IMG/VR virus record: IMGVR_UViG_3300035698_019437
Location: 83,269-147,268 of that record
Direction: 5' to 3' (one strand)
Length of the DNA: 64,000 bases
DNA from: a virus
Position 1 is the first letter of the stretch, and each line of letters starts with the position of its first letter. Positions 52,543 to 61,887 of this stretch are shown here, one piece after another. Made by a program: the position numbers and the translations under genes. A model generated the notes under the pieces. It ran no database searches, had not been told where the DNA came from, and worked only from the letters and a program-made list of their open reading frames with translations.

Positions 52543-52991
52543 CAAAAAAGTGTTTCGATATATCTGGTAAAATAATATGTGGTATTCGAGCTGCTTTTGT
52601 TAAAGAGGATGGGTTGCTTGGAGATATCATTCCTAGAAAAGATAGTTTGAACGAAGCTGTTCTTAAATTACAATCGAAGATGAAATTACATAAATCGTTA
52701 TTAATATCTTCGCCAAGTAATTTAGCTTTTAAAGATGGTCATTTTTTTTGCTATTATGGGAGCAAGAAATTTTATTATCCGATGTCAGAAGAAAAAGGTG
52801 TGTTTATTTTTATGCCATTAGTAACTGGTAGAAAGGATTCTAAGGATACTTTTATATCGAATTATATTCAATGCGCTCGTATATTGGCAGTTAAAGGTAT
52901 ATTTCCAAAAATTCTAGGTGCACAAAGTGTAAATGTAGATATTGATGTATATTATGTTAAAAAAATCTTGATGATCTTGGACAAAAGATAA
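52539..52991 (+). CDS. Hypothetical protein (150 aa)
   Basis: Overlaps the previous gene by four bases. Two Cys and a Lys-rich region; mixed alpha/beta appearance (GVFIFMPLVTGRKDSKDTF). Lacks recognised motifs. By position it is part of the glycan island. Confidence 0.6.
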   Translation: MTKKCFDISGKIICGIRAAFVKEDGLLGDIIPRKDSLNEAVLKLQSKMKLHKSLLISSPSNLAFKDGHFFCYYGSKKFYYPMSEEKGVFIFMPLVTGRKDSKDTFISNYIQCARILAVKGIFPKILGAQSVNVDIDVYYVKKILMILDKR

Positions 52992-53020
52992 AAAAATGTC
53001 ATAGAGATAATGCTGTAGGA

Positions 53021-53380
53021 ATGATAGTAAAGAGAATAATATCTCCTTCTTTTGATTTTGATTTATGTGAAAAAAATAGAGATATGATTATATCTATTTT
53101 TACGAAGTTATGGAAAGAAAAAAAGTATGATGCATATAATCTTAGTAATCATGAAAAGGATTTTTTATATGGTAATGGTTTCTCTGATGAGAATCCATTA
53201 TTCACAAAATATTACTTTAAAGAATTTTGTAAAAAGATTATAAGTGAAGTCAAAAAAAATAAAATGTGGAAATATATGAATCGTGAAAAATCAGCTTTTA
53301 TGAATAATTTAGATTTAAAATATGGTAATATATTATACAGTAAAGAAGAAAAGAAATGGTACTATATAGATTTTTGTTAA
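53021..53380 (+). CDS. Hypothetical protein (119 aa)
   Basis: A helical, aromatic-rich protein (FTKYYFKEFCKKIISEV) in the glycan island. A Shine-Dalgarno is not evident. No family was recognised. Confidence 0.55.
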   Translation: MIVKRIISPSFDFDLCEKNRDMIISIFTKLWKEKKYDAYNLSNHEKDFLYGNGFSDENPLFTKYYFKEFCKKIISEVKKNKMWKYMNREKSAFMNNLDLKYGNILYSKEEKKWYYIDFC

Positions 53381-53390
53381 AGGAAAATAA

Positions 53391-54278
53391 ATGATACCAA
53401 ATATTTACAAAGGTCTCAGTTTTGATGATTTGTTAAAAATCATATCTCGTGGTATAAATATAAAAAAGAATAATAAAGTTGGTCCTTTTAAAGATTCTTG
53501 TTGTAATGGTGGTTATTATATGACTGCTCCAGGGACTGATATATATTGTTGCTTACCATATCTCAACGAAAAGCAAATTAAACTTGCAGGAATTAAGTTT
53601 GCTCATGCTTGGCCTAAAAAGGCACCTGTTTCTCATTTGTCTTACGCTGCATGTGTTCGTTTTATATATGGACAGTTAGATAAAAATGGTGGGTTGTTAT
53701 CTGATCCTACTTTTTATCTTCCGATAGATTCGGCAGAAGATATAGGGACTTCTTCTATATATAGAATGAGAGAGTCTCCACCAGACTGGACATTAGCTAG
53801 AAAATTTTTAAAGTATACAATTGAAGAGATGATAAAAATTAAACAGTATTATGGTTTGTGTATATTATATGAAATGGAAGGACATCGAGTCGGAGATGAA
53901 TCTCTTATTTATAAAAGTAAGACAAAATTATTAGAAATGAAAAAAATGTATAAGAGGTCATATCGTTATGCAGTTAAGTCTAAGAGTTTTAAACAAATGT
54001 TTACTCCTTTTTATTGGGGGTCTCGCTATATGATGAAGTTTGGAGATAAAGAAATGGCATTAAATTTTTGTAACAAGGCTATAAGGAAAGCAGCAGTTCA
54101 CTGTCCAGACAATAGAAAATCATATATGCAAAAGATACACAAATGTTGTGTGTATATGCAATTAAATCATGATAATCCTAAAAATTATTTTAAGGAAATT
54201 CTTAGCAATAAAGCAAAAAAAGCTGTTAAAGTTGCAATCTCTAAAGCACGTTCGTTGAAACTTCCACATTTAAAATGA
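53391..54278 (+). CDS. Hypothetical helical protein, possibly TPR-like (295 aa)
   Basis: Has AAAGGAAAATAA before ATG. The N-terminal part (about 35-110) is Cys/Gly-rich (DSCCNGGYYMTAPGTDIYCC). The C-terminal half looks like helical pairs (KEMALNFCNKAIRKAAVHCP) of the tetratricopeptide kind. No catalytic motif is visible. In the glycan island, perhaps an accessory or chaperone for a glycosyltransferase. Confidence 0.6.
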   Translation: MIPNIYKGLSFDDLLKIISRGINIKKNNKVGPFKDSCCNGGYYMTAPGTDIYCCLPYLNEKQIKLAGIKFAHAWPKKAPVSHLSYAACVRFIYGQLDKNGGLLSDPTFYLPIDSAEDIGTSSIYRMRESPPDWTLARKFLKYTIEEMIKIKQYYGLCILYEMEGHRVGDESLIYKSKTKLLEMKKMYKRSYRYAVKSKSFKQMFTPFYWGSRYMMKFGDKEMALNFCNKAIRKAAVHCPDNRKSYMQKIHKCCVYMQLNHDNPKNYFKEILSNKAKKAVKVAISKARSLKLPHLK

Positions 54279-55228
54279 TTATAATGGATAAAAAAATAAC
54301 TATATTTTTACGTAAACCAAAATTTTCAGGTGGACCAAGAATTTTTCTTGATAGAATTTTACCTTTTTTGGAGAAACAAAAAGGCATCTCAATAACCTAT
54401 AATGAGAAGAAAGCTTTTGATACAGAATTGGTCATTGTTACAAAAACTACTAAACATAATAAACAATATACTGTTAGACTAGATGGATGTTATTACAGGA
54501 AGAAAGTTTTCAATAAAAATATTCCGATTATCAAAACAATTAAAAATGCAAAACATCTTATATTCCAGTCTGAATTCTCATATAAGATGTGTAAGAAATT
54601 GTTAAAATTTGGTAATAAGCCTTATGATATAATACGTAATGGTATAGATTTGGAATGGGTCAAAAGTATAAAAGCAAATGATAAAATAGTTCTAGGATCG
54701 TTTGTTGCTTGTTCTAATTGGAGAGGAAGAGATAATAAAAGGCCGTTGTCAATAATACGAGGGTTTCTAGAAGCTAATACTGGTAGGCATTTGTATTTTA
54801 TAGGAGAGTTTGAAGATAATAGTATTCCACTTAAATATAAAAGTAATTTTATACATTTCCTTGGAAAGAGGTCTAGCGAAGATATTATATCCATAATGAA
54901 AGCATGTGACTATCAAATTCATCTTTGTCATATAGATTCTTGCCCGAATGCCGTTATAGAGGGTTTAGCATGTGGTCTTAACGTTCTTTGCACAAATCTG
55001 GGGGGAACACCAGAGCTTGTTGCTTCCGATGGCGTTGTATTGAATGTAGATAAATGGAATTTTAAAGTCAAAAAGTTCAAAATTCTTGATAATTTACCAG
55101 TTGATGTAGTATCTAACGGTATCAATGATATTCTTGAGAAAAAAGAAAGATGCCTTCGGCCTGATGTCGATATAAATATAACAGCATCAATGTATGCGAA
55201 TTCCATAAAAAGGTCAGTAAATAAATGA
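54275..55228 (+). CDS. GT4-like glycosyltransferase (paralogue group)
   Basis: A 317-residue GT-B enzyme: FSGGPRIFLDRILPFL at the start, RLDGCYYRK in the middle, RNGIDLEWVKS and GSFVACSNWRGRDNKRPLS opening the donor half, then HLCHIDSCPNAVIEGLACGL (about residues 213-232) with NVLCTNLGGTPELV. It belongs to a paralogue group with 55997 and 58650 that share the HLCHIDSCPNAVIEGL-type loop. The in-frame ATG at 54284 is an alternative start. Overlaps the downstream GT2 gene by four bases. Confidence 0.85.
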   Translation: MIIMDKKITIFLRKPKFSGGPRIFLDRILPFLEKQKGISITYNEKKAFDTELVIVTKTTKHNKQYTVRLDGCYYRKKVFNKNIPIIKTIKNAKHLIFQSEFSYKMCKKLLKFGNKPYDIIRNGIDLEWVKSIKANDKIVLGSFVACSNWRGRDNKRPLSIIRGFLEANTGRHLYFIGEFEDNSIPLKYKSNFIHFLGKRSSEDIISIMKACDYQIHLCHIDSCPNAVIEGLACGLNVLCTNLGGTPELVASDGVVLNVDKWNFKVKKFKILDNLPVDVVSNGINDILEKKERCLRPDVDINITASMYANSIKRSVNK

Positions 55229-55995
55229 ACAAACTTTTCACAATAATGACAGCAACATATAATTGTTCTAAATATCTGGACGACTGGGCCAGGTCTATCT
55301 TAGAACAAACTTATAGACCATTAGAAGTTGTTATCGTAGATGATTGCTCTAATGATGGGAATAAAACAAAAAATACTATTCGTAAGCTTGAAAACAGTTT
55401 TGCGAAAAATGATATCTATATTAAGTATATTAAGAACAAAAAAAGAAAGTATTGTGCAAGCTCATATGAGATATGCAGATTACACTCTAATGGAGATTTT
55501 ATGGGAGTTCTGGATGCTGATGATATGTTGAAAGCTGGTGCAGTTGATCATGTTATGGATTTATACGAAATGTATCCAGAGGTTACATATATTTATACAC
55601 AATTTCAAATATGTAATATGAAGATGCGTTCCATTAAGAAGGGCATGAGTTGCCACCCTGGCAAGCATGGTTCGTTGTTAGCTCTTGGCGAACATGGCAT
55701 ACATGGTTTTTCTCATTGGCGAACATTCTCTACACGGTTCCCAAGACCTGAAAAAATCTTCAAGAAGGGGTTGACTTGTGCTGTAGATAAATATATGGGA
55801 TATAGATTAGAAGAGTTTGGAAAAGGCATGTTCTCAGACAGTATATGCTATAGATACAGACAACGTATGGGATACTCATTAACCACATCAGGTACACCTA
55901 CTAAGATAATATGGGCTGGTATCATAAAAGAAGCAAAAAAGCGCAGAATAAAGTATGGATTGAAGGCACATCCAATTATACAACATAGGCTATAA
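55225..55995 (+). CDS. GT2 family glycosyltransferase (paralogue of the fused GT)
   Basis: A 256-residue GT-A enzyme. LFTIMTATYNCSKYLDDW, VIVDDCSNDG (about residues 36-45), and VLDADDMLKAGAVDHV (about 94-109) are catalytic motifs. The stretch ILEQTYRPLEVV and the C-terminal half (HGFSHWRTFSTRFPRPEKI and DKYMGYRLEEFGKGMF) are close to the C-terminal half of the 49543 protein. It therefore arose by duplication of that domain, or its source gave rise to the fusion. Confidence 0.88.
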   Translation: MNKLFTIMTATYNCSKYLDDWARSILEQTYRPLEVVIVDDCSNDGNKTKNTIRKLENSFAKNDIYIKYIKNKKRKYCASSYEICRLHSNGDFMGVLDADDMLKAGAVDHVMDLYEMYPEVTYIYTQFQICNMKMRSIKKGMSCHPGKHGSLLALGEHGIHGFSHWRTFSTRFPRPEKIFKKGLTCAVDKYMGYRLEEFGKGMFSDSICYRYRQRMGYSLTTSGTPTKIIWAGIIKEAKKRRIKYGLKAHPIIQHRL

Positions 55996-55996
55996 T

Positions 55997-56929
55997 ATGA
56001 TTACAGTTTTTATACAAACAGAAAAGTTCAAAGGTGGTCCTGCTGTTTTTAGGTCGAGGATTATCCATCAGCTAAAGACGTATGACGATATCAATGTTGT
56101 TACGAATCATAAAAAGCATTTTGATATTGAGTTGTGCTTTATACGTCAAATCCATAAACATAAGAAGCCACGCATAGCAAGGATGGATGGTTGTTATTAT
56201 ATAGGTAGTACGTTGCCAAACGATTCTCTTAAGCATAATGTGAAAAAATCTAAGTACGTTATCTACCAATCGTCTTTCTCAAGGCAGATGTGTCATCATT
56301 TTTTGGGAGTTCATAAACCATCCAAGGTTATCTATAATGGAGTCGATACAGATTGGATAAATAGTATTGAACCAAATAAGAATATAGAACCTGGTTCTTT
56401 TGTAGGCGTTAGTCATAGGTGGCGTAAGAACAAAAGACCCGTTTCGATTATAAATGGTTTTGAAGAAGCTGATTGTGGACGAACCTTATATATTATTGGT
56501 TCGGCTGGTAAAGATATTATTTTCCCTAAGAATGTGTCACACCGTGTCAAATTTTTAGGCGACAAAACGTCGGAAGAAACTATTGCTATTATGAAAGCAT
56601 GTGATTATCAAATGCATCTATGCCATATAGATTCATGTCCAAATGCGGTTATCGAAGGGTTGGTATGCGGTCTTAACGTATTGTGTACTAATCTGGGCGG
56701 CACCAGCGAGCTTGTGAAGGAAAATGGCGTAATTATGAAGGTTGACCCATGGGAAAACAAAAAGCTTCCTAAAGCTGATTTAGACTCTTTAAAGCCGCAT
56801 GTTGTTGCAGAGGGCGTTCATAATCTTCTTAAGATAACCAAGCGGCCTTTACGGCCTGATTTAGATATAACCGTTGCTGCTGATAAATACTCAGATGTTA
56901 TTAGGAAGGTTATAGCCAATGACTTTTGA
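55997..56929 (+). CDS. GT4-like glycosyltransferase (paralogue group)
   Basis: A 310-residue GT-B enzyme, paralogue of 54275: KGGPAVFRSRIIHQL, ARMDGCYYIGS, YNGVDTDWINS, and HLCHIDSCPNAVIEGLVCGL (about residues 212-231) with NVLCTNLGGTSELV. Adjacent to the GT2 gene in the same order as the GT4-GT2 pair before it, giving repeated GT4-GT2 gene pairs. Confidence 0.86.
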   Translation: MITVFIQTEKFKGGPAVFRSRIIHQLKTYDDINVVTNHKKHFDIELCFIRQIHKHKKPRIARMDGCYYIGSTLPNDSLKHNVKKSKYVIYQSSFSRQMCHHFLGVHKPSKVIYNGVDTDWINSIEPNKNIEPGSFVGVSHRWRKNKRPVSIINGFEEADCGRTLYIIGSAGKDIIFPKNVSHRVKFLGDKTSEETIAIMKACDYQMHLCHIDSCPNAVIEGLVCGLNVLCTNLGGTSELVKENGVIMKVDPWENKKLPKADLDSLKPHVVAEGVHNLLKITKRPLRPDLDITVAADKYSDVIRKVIANDF

Positions 56930-57641
56930 GCCTGAAGTTTCTGTTGTTACTACGCTATATAACTATAGGAACTATATAGGAGATGCTATAGAGTCTTTTC
57001 TGTGTCAAGACAAAGAAGAATCTGAGATGATTATTGTAGACGATGCATCTACAGACAATCCTTATAAGATTATATCAAAATATGAGTCAGAACGTGTGCG
57101 GTATATTCGACTAGATAAGAATAAGGGCTATTCGCACGCGAAGAATGTAGGTATTAAGGCTTCTCAAAGCGAAGTTCTCGTTATGCTCGACGCGGACGAT
57201 ATGTTGACTAAGAACGGTGTCTCGTCACGTTATGACAAGTTGATGGAAGGATATGATTTTGTTCATGGTCCCGCTTTAGATTATTGGATGAATAATCAGA
57301 AGACAAGTAGAACTAAGATGTGGAAACAATGGATGAAGAGCAACGCACATAAATACGTTCATGCTCAAGGTGTCATGCTCCGTAAAAACATACATCGTAA
57401 GATAGGTTTGTATGATGAATCTTTGAGATGCAACTCTGATAGAGAGATGTTTGCACGCATTTTTAATCGTGATTTTAAAATAGGATATGTTACGATTGAT
57501 GTATCCATATATCGTAGACACCCTAAGCAAATGCATAAATCTAAAGCCAAGCTATTGATAAATAATAAGTTGCAAAAAATAGTAAAAGCAAAAGTAGAGA
57601 AAAGAAAAACAGATTTATCTGATCTAGATTTTCTTAAATAA
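56919..57641 (+). CDS. GT2 family glycosyltransferase
   Basis: A 240-residue GT-A enzyme. VSVVTTLYNYRNYIGDAIES is the N-terminal motif; IIVDDASTDNPYK and VMLDADDMLTKNGVS hold catalytic residues. MLRKNIHRKIGLYDES and CNSDREMFARIF form the acceptor half. Related to the GT2 gene at 61888 (same DADDMLTK and GYS/KNVG). It overlaps the preceding GT4 gene by 11 bases. Confidence 0.86.
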   Translation: MTFEPEVSVVTTLYNYRNYIGDAIESFLCQDKEESEMIIVDDASTDNPYKIISKYESERVRYIRLDKNKGYSHAKNVGIKASQSEVLVMLDADDMLTKNGVSSRYDKLMEGYDFVHGPALDYWMNNQKTSRTKMWKQWMKSNAHKYVHAQGVMLRKNIHRKIGLYDESLRCNSDREMFARIFNRDFKIGYVTIDVSIYRRHPKQMHKSKAKLLINNKLQKIVKAKVEKRKTDLSDLDFLK

Positions 57642-57651
57642 AGGGAAATTG

Positions 57652-58653
57652 ATGCGTGTAAAGCCTAATAGTTTTAAAAAACTTATAGCAGTTACTAAAG
57701 AAGGAAAGATCACCAACTTAGATATTACGTTGATGAGAAAACCTTTTGGTGCTGAAGTACAGAATAAAAAGATAAAAAAAGCTGGTATTTGTATTTCTTG
57801 TGATTATAGATTTGCAGAAAAAAATATAACTTGGTCTAAGAAGGTGAAGGCTATTTGTCATCCGTTTAGGATTAAAACCTATTTACCTTCATCTATCCCA
57901 CAATATTCGTTATCCGAATCGGATTTCTGTGATGATCTTTTGACCAGTATAGGAGATACGTCTGAAATTCCTCAATATGATTTTGTTTATTTTACTCTTT
58001 TATCTAGACAAGGCATTAAATGTAAGGGTCTTTATATGCTTCGTCTGATAGATAGAGCGGCTAGGGAACTTGGGTTGAATGGACTTATTGTTGACTATTG
58101 TACTAATAACTCAAAAAAGTATAAAAGACCTATCTATAAAAATCTTTTAAAGATAGCAAAAAAGGAGTGGAATAATTTTACGAATATTAAAACAAAACAT
58201 AAACTTTTTACAGATAAAAAATTATCTTCCGTGATAACTTCTGCAAAATTTGTTCTTTTCCCCAATACCGCCGATAGCAGCCCAAGAATAATAACTGAAG
58301 CAATTGTAAATTCTAGGCCAGTTGTTGTCAATGGTAATATATATGGTGGATGGAAGTATGTTAATGAAAATACAGGAAGATTTTTCGAAGCTCCTAGCCT
58401 GAAGGACGCTCCAGATAAAATAGAAGAAGAACATTATCTTGATTCTTTAAAAAAGGCTATGAAAGAAGTTTTGGTCTTAGATCGAAGTAAAATAAGAGAT
58501 AGTTATTACAAAGAGTTTGGGTTTTTAAATACTTCTAAAAGATTGGCAGATATCGTATTTGATGTTACAGGAAAAAGATATAGAGCGGTTGCGTTTAGGG
58601 ATTGGAAAAAACAACTTTTGATAGTATCTAAACAAGAAGGTTGGATTAAGTGA
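57652..58653 (+). CDS. Putative GT-B glycosyltransferase
   Basis: A 333-residue protein. The N-terminal half is divergent. The C-terminal half has AKFVLFPNTADSSPRIITEA (about residues 195-214) and NSRPVVVNGNIYGGWKYVNENTG, a typical GT-B donor site with conserved acidic residue. I prefer ATG 57652 over the TTG at 57649; AAAGGGAAA lies in front. The gene and its right neighbours look more AT-rich than the GT genes on their left. Confidence 0.68.
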   Translation: MRVKPNSFKKLIAVTKEGKITNLDITLMRKPFGAEVQNKKIKKAGICISCDYRFAEKNITWSKKVKAICHPFRIKTYLPSSIPQYSLSESDFCDDLLTSIGDTSEIPQYDFVYFTLLSRQGIKCKGLYMLRLIDRAARELGLNGLIVDYCTNNSKKYKRPIYKNLLKIAKKEWNNFTNIKTKHKLFTDKKLSSVITSAKFVLFPNTADSSPRIITEAIVNSRPVVVNGNIYGGWKYVNENTGRFFEAPSLKDAPDKIEEEHYLDSLKKAMKEVLVLDRSKIRDSYYKEFGFLNTSKRLADIVFDVTGKRYRAVAFRDWKKQLLIVSKQEGWIK

Positions 58654-59567
58654 AAATTGGATTTAGTGTAAATATAAAAGAGAAAGATGTTAATTCTGGT
58701 AAACATCGTTTTTTTATTAGGTTAGCCAAATGTTTCGAGGAGCAGGGTATTGATGTTTCGTCTTCTAATCCAGATATATTTTTAATGAATTCTAATGACA
58801 AACGTAATACAAAGGCAAAAGTTAACATCTTGCGACTTGATGGTTTAATATTAAATAGTGAACAAAATTATAAAATTAAAAATAAAAAAATAGTAAACAA
58901 TATAAAAAAGTGTGATGCTATTGTATATCAATCTACATTTTGCAAAGATGCTTATAGAAAATTTCTTAAAGTAAAAAAAGAGCCATATGCAATTATAAAT
59001 AATGGTGCAGATATTTACGAATTTCTTCCCAGAACTACTGAGAATTTTATTTTAGCAAATTGCAAATGGAGACCACATAAAAGACTTAATGATATAGTTA
59101 AATCTTTTATAATTGCTCTTGATATGGGTTTGGATTCTGATCTTGTTATTACTGGTAAACCTGATAGGAAAATTAAGAAACACAAAAGAATTAAATATAT
59201 TGGATGGCAACAGGTTAATGAGTTAAAAATATTGTTATCAAAAGCAATATGTACGATACATCTTACATGGTTAGATTGGTGCCCAAATGCCATGATAGAG
59301 TCTATTATGGCTGGATGCCCACTTGTATATACAAAATCAGGTGGACATACAGAACTGGGCAGAGGTTCAGGTATAGGGATAGATGACCAGAAATGGGATT
59401 TTAAACCATGTAAGTTATATTCGCCTCCAAAAATAGATAGAAAAAAAGTAGCAGAAGCGATGTTATCTATGAAGAACGAAGGAATGAAAACAGATAGAAA
59501 AAGATTTGACATTGTTTCGATTGCAAAACAGTATAACGAGTATTTTTTAGATATACTTTCTAAGTGA
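58650..59567 (+). CDS. GT4-like glycosyltransferase (paralogue group)
   Basis: A 305-residue GT-B enzyme with a GTG start on the upstream stop. LRLDGLILNSEQNYK, INNGADIYEFLPRT, LANCKWRPHKRLND and TIHLTWLDWCPNAMIESIMA (about residues 203-222) with YTKSGGHTELG link it to the 54275 and 55997 paralogues, but it is more divergent. Followed by FkbM genes that may methylate the product. Confidence 0.84.
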   Translation: MKIGFSVNIKEKDVNSGKHRFFIRLAKCFEEQGIDVSSSNPDIFLMNSNDKRNTKAKVNILRLDGLILNSEQNYKIKNKKIVNNIKKCDAIVYQSTFCKDAYRKFLKVKKEPYAIINNGADIYEFLPRTTENFILANCKWRPHKRLNDIVKSFIIALDMGLDSDLVITGKPDRKIKKHKRIKYIGWQQVNELKILLSKAICTIHLTWLDWCPNAMIESIMAGCPLVYTKSGGHTELGRGSGIGIDDQKWDFKPCKLYSPPKIDRKKVAEAMLSMKNEGMKTDRKRFDIVSIAKQYNEYFLDILSK

Positions 59568-59574
59568 GGACATT

Positions 59575-60198
59575 TTGAACTATTATATTGAATTAGGAAT
59601 GTATGATGCATCTACTTTTTTACGAGGAATAAAACTTTTTCCAGAATTTGATCGTTATATAGGTTTCGAGCCAATTCCTGTTTTATATAAATCTATAAAA
59701 AAAAGTCTTAAAAAAAAGTTGAAACTTAAAAATCCCTCTTTGTATGAAAAAATTACTTTAGAACGTAAAGCAGCTAGTGTCGTTGATGATTCTAAGGCAA
59801 AATTTTATGTAGGGAAAAATAAAAAAAGTAAATCAGGTATAAGTGAAGGTTCTACGTTAAATATAAATAAAACGTCAGGACAAATATCAAAAGAAAAGTT
59901 TATATATGTACAGTCTGTCGATTTTTCTCAGTATATATATGATACTTTCAAAGAAGATGATTTTATTGTTTTAAAAGTTGATATAGAAGGAGAAGAGTAT
60001 AACTTGTTTCAACACATGATAGAGGAAGGTTCTATATCTTATATAGATAAGATATTTTGTGAATGGCATTATAAAAAAGTTGAAAACGTTAACGAGATAG
60101 ATCATAATGACATTGTTACTCGTCTTAATAAATTCGGATTTGAATTAACCGGATATAATTCTGATGATGATTTTTCTCGTTTGTATTCTAGAAAGTAG
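59575..60198 (+). CDS. FkbM-like methyltransferase (divergent)
   Basis: A 207-residue protein with a TTG start preceded by GAGGACATT. It begins YYIELGMYDASTFLRGIKLF and carries VLKVDIEGEEYNLFQHMI (about residues 131-148), the KxDIEGxE motif of FkbM methyltransferases. The AdoMet-binding region is reduced. FkbM enzymes methylate sugar hydroxyls, so the gene fits the island. A second FkbM gene follows. Confidence 0.7.
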   Translation: MNYYIELGMYDASTFLRGIKLFPEFDRYIGFEPIPVLYKSIKKSLKKKLKLKNPSLYEKITLERKAASVVDDSKAKFYVGKNKKSKSGISEGSTLNINKTSGQISKEKFIYVQSVDFSQYIYDTFKEDDFIVLKVDIEGEEYNLFQHMIEEGSISYIDKIFCEWHYKKVENVNEIDHNDIVTRLNKFGFELTGYNSDDDFSRLYSRK

Positions 60199-60251
60199 TA
60201 TTAGATTGATATCGAAAGTATAGTAGGTCATAGAAAGAGTTGGAGTCAATT

Positions 60252-61112
60252 ATGAATTTTAGTAAAGGTAATCTTGTTAAAAAGAAGATAGATGGATTTA
60301 AGTTTTATTTAGACCCGCGAGATAAAGGGGTGTCTTCAGCTTTGTTGCACGCTGGATCGAGAGAGCCAGAATTTATTTGGATGATTAAAAAAGAAGCAAA
60401 GGGTGCATTGGCTATTGATATAGGAGCTAATATAGGACATATAAGCATGTATCTTTGCAGAAGTATGGATCATGTTGTATGCATAGAAGTTGATAGTCGT
60501 ACAAGGCGGATTCTGAAAAAGAATATAGACAAAAATGGTTTTAAAGAAAAAACAACTGTTCTTAGCTGTGCTATTTCTAATGTTGCAGGAGAACAAGATA
60601 TATATTATGCCGATAGTCCTAATTTGACGACAATGAACAAACCTGATAAATCTAAGATACAAAAAGCAGGGATAGTAGAGACCAATACAATAGACCAGTT
60701 AGGGTATGCCCCAGATTTTATAAAGATGGATATAGAGGGATATGAGATAGAAGCTTTATTGGGAGGAATGAAAACATTTTCCGAAGCTAAGCATTGCAAA
60801 ATTTTGATAGAGGTTCATCCAGAAACTTATAGTGAGTCTCGTAATTTTTCAAAGGTTCTTAGAGAGTTACTGGATATAGGTTATAATTTTAAATATGTTG
60901 TATCTGCCGCCGTTGCTTGTCCAGACTTATTTAGAGATAGAGGTTATAGTCCACATAAAGTTTTTAAAGATGGGAAATGGGCTAGGGGCATATATACAGA
61001 TGTAAGTAATGAAGATGCAATATTCTTTTGCGAGAAATCTCATAAGCAATATATCCCAAAATATGACAAGACAAGTCCAAGAATAGTTAGATCAATACTC
61101 CTAGAAAAATAA
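60252..61112 (+). CDS. FkbM-family methyltransferase
   Basis: A 286-residue SAM methyltransferase. AIDIGANIGHISMYL (motif I, about residues 53-67), CIEVDSRTRR and FIKMDIEGYEIEALLGG (about 156-172, the FkbM signature) are present, plus LIEVHPETY. Start ATG 60252 has GGAG before it; TTG 60240 is an alternative. Likely O-methylates a sugar or a glycan. Confidence 0.88.
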   Translation: MNFSKGNLVKKKIDGFKFYLDPRDKGVSSALLHAGSREPEFIWMIKKEAKGALAIDIGANIGHISMYLCRSMDHVVCIEVDSRTRRILKKNIDKNGFKEKTTVLSCAISNVAGEQDIYYADSPNLTTMNKPDKSKIQKAGIVETNTIDQLGYAPDFIKMDIEGYEIEALLGGMKTFSEAKHCKILIEVHPETYSESRNFSKVLRELLDIGYNFKYVVSAAVACPDLFRDRGYSPHKVFKDGKWARGIYTDVSNEDAIFFCEKSHKQYIPKYDKTSPRIVRSILLEK

Positions 61113-61885
61113 TGTCTACAATAAACCAATGTAGAATGAATAAGGGTTCTAAGCTTTTATTCTCTGATTTTATGCACAAATATAGTTTGCGTAATATTAA
61201 TAGCAGGAACAAGCCGTGCATCTTTTTTGGCGTTTATTGGAATGATATAACTGTTCTACTTAGTCATAAATCTTTAGCTATAGCGGTCTGGCGAGGCTCA
61301 GACGCTATGAGCGATAATAGGATTAAAAAGTGCAAAAAAAAATCTAATATAAAACATGTTGCAATTTCTTCTTTTATAGAAAATGATTTCAAAAGATTAG
61401 GCGTTGAATACAAATTTTTACCCATAATTGGAACTAATGCAAAAATGTTTAAACCCTGTCCTCTGGGTGATGAAATATACACTTATATACCTAATTCAAA
61501 ACCAGATTTTTATGGGTTGGAAATCATAAAAGACATACAGCGTAAATCTAAGTTCAAGATTAATATTATAGGCGGAGATAAAAGATATACAAGACAAGAA
61601 CTTGTAGATATATACAAAAGGTGTTTTATAGGATTAAGGCTTACTCCACACGATGGAATCGCTAATAGCGTTATAGAACTGGGTCTTATGGGAAGAAAAT
61701 GTATATATAATGATAACCGTGTACCGGGAGCTATACACTGGGACAGAGGGAATGTAAACAAAATAATGGAATCTATAGATATCGAGTCTAAAAAAATAGG
61801 ACAAATTAATTTATCTCTGTATAAGTCAGTGAAATCCTATATAGACATAGGGAAAAATTGGCTAAAACCTAAATTTTGGATATAA
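61112..61885 (+). CDS. Putative GT-B-like glycosyltransferase
   Basis: A 257-residue protein. KPCIFFGVYWNDITVLL, IAVWRGSDAMSD, then FLPIIGTNAKMFKPCP and IYKRCFIGLRLTPHDGIANS with VIELGLMGRKCIYN (about residues 190-203) follow the layout of a shortened GT-B enzyme, the last being a donor-site helix with a conserved Glu. No exact family was recognised. It begins on the previous stop (TAATG). Confidence 0.65.
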   Translation: MSTINQCRMNKGSKLLFSDFMHKYSLRNINSRNKPCIFFGVYWNDITVLLSHKSLAIAVWRGSDAMSDNRIKKCKKKSNIKHVAISSFIENDFKRLGVEYKFLPIIGTNAKMFKPCPLGDEIYTYIPNSKPDFYGLEIIKDIQRKSKFKINIIGGDKRYTRQELVDIYKRCFIGLRLTPHDGIANSVIELGLMGRKCIYNDNRVPGAIHWDRGNVNKIMESIDIESKKIGQINLSLYKSVKSYIDIGKNWLKPKFWI

Positions 61886-61887
61886 AA

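Noticed and set aside
59015-59611. A 198-codon open frame on the minus strand
   Set aside because: It lies fully opposite the GT4 gene at 58650, whose product has clear glycosyltransferase motifs; the minus frame has no recognisable motif or ribosome binding site.
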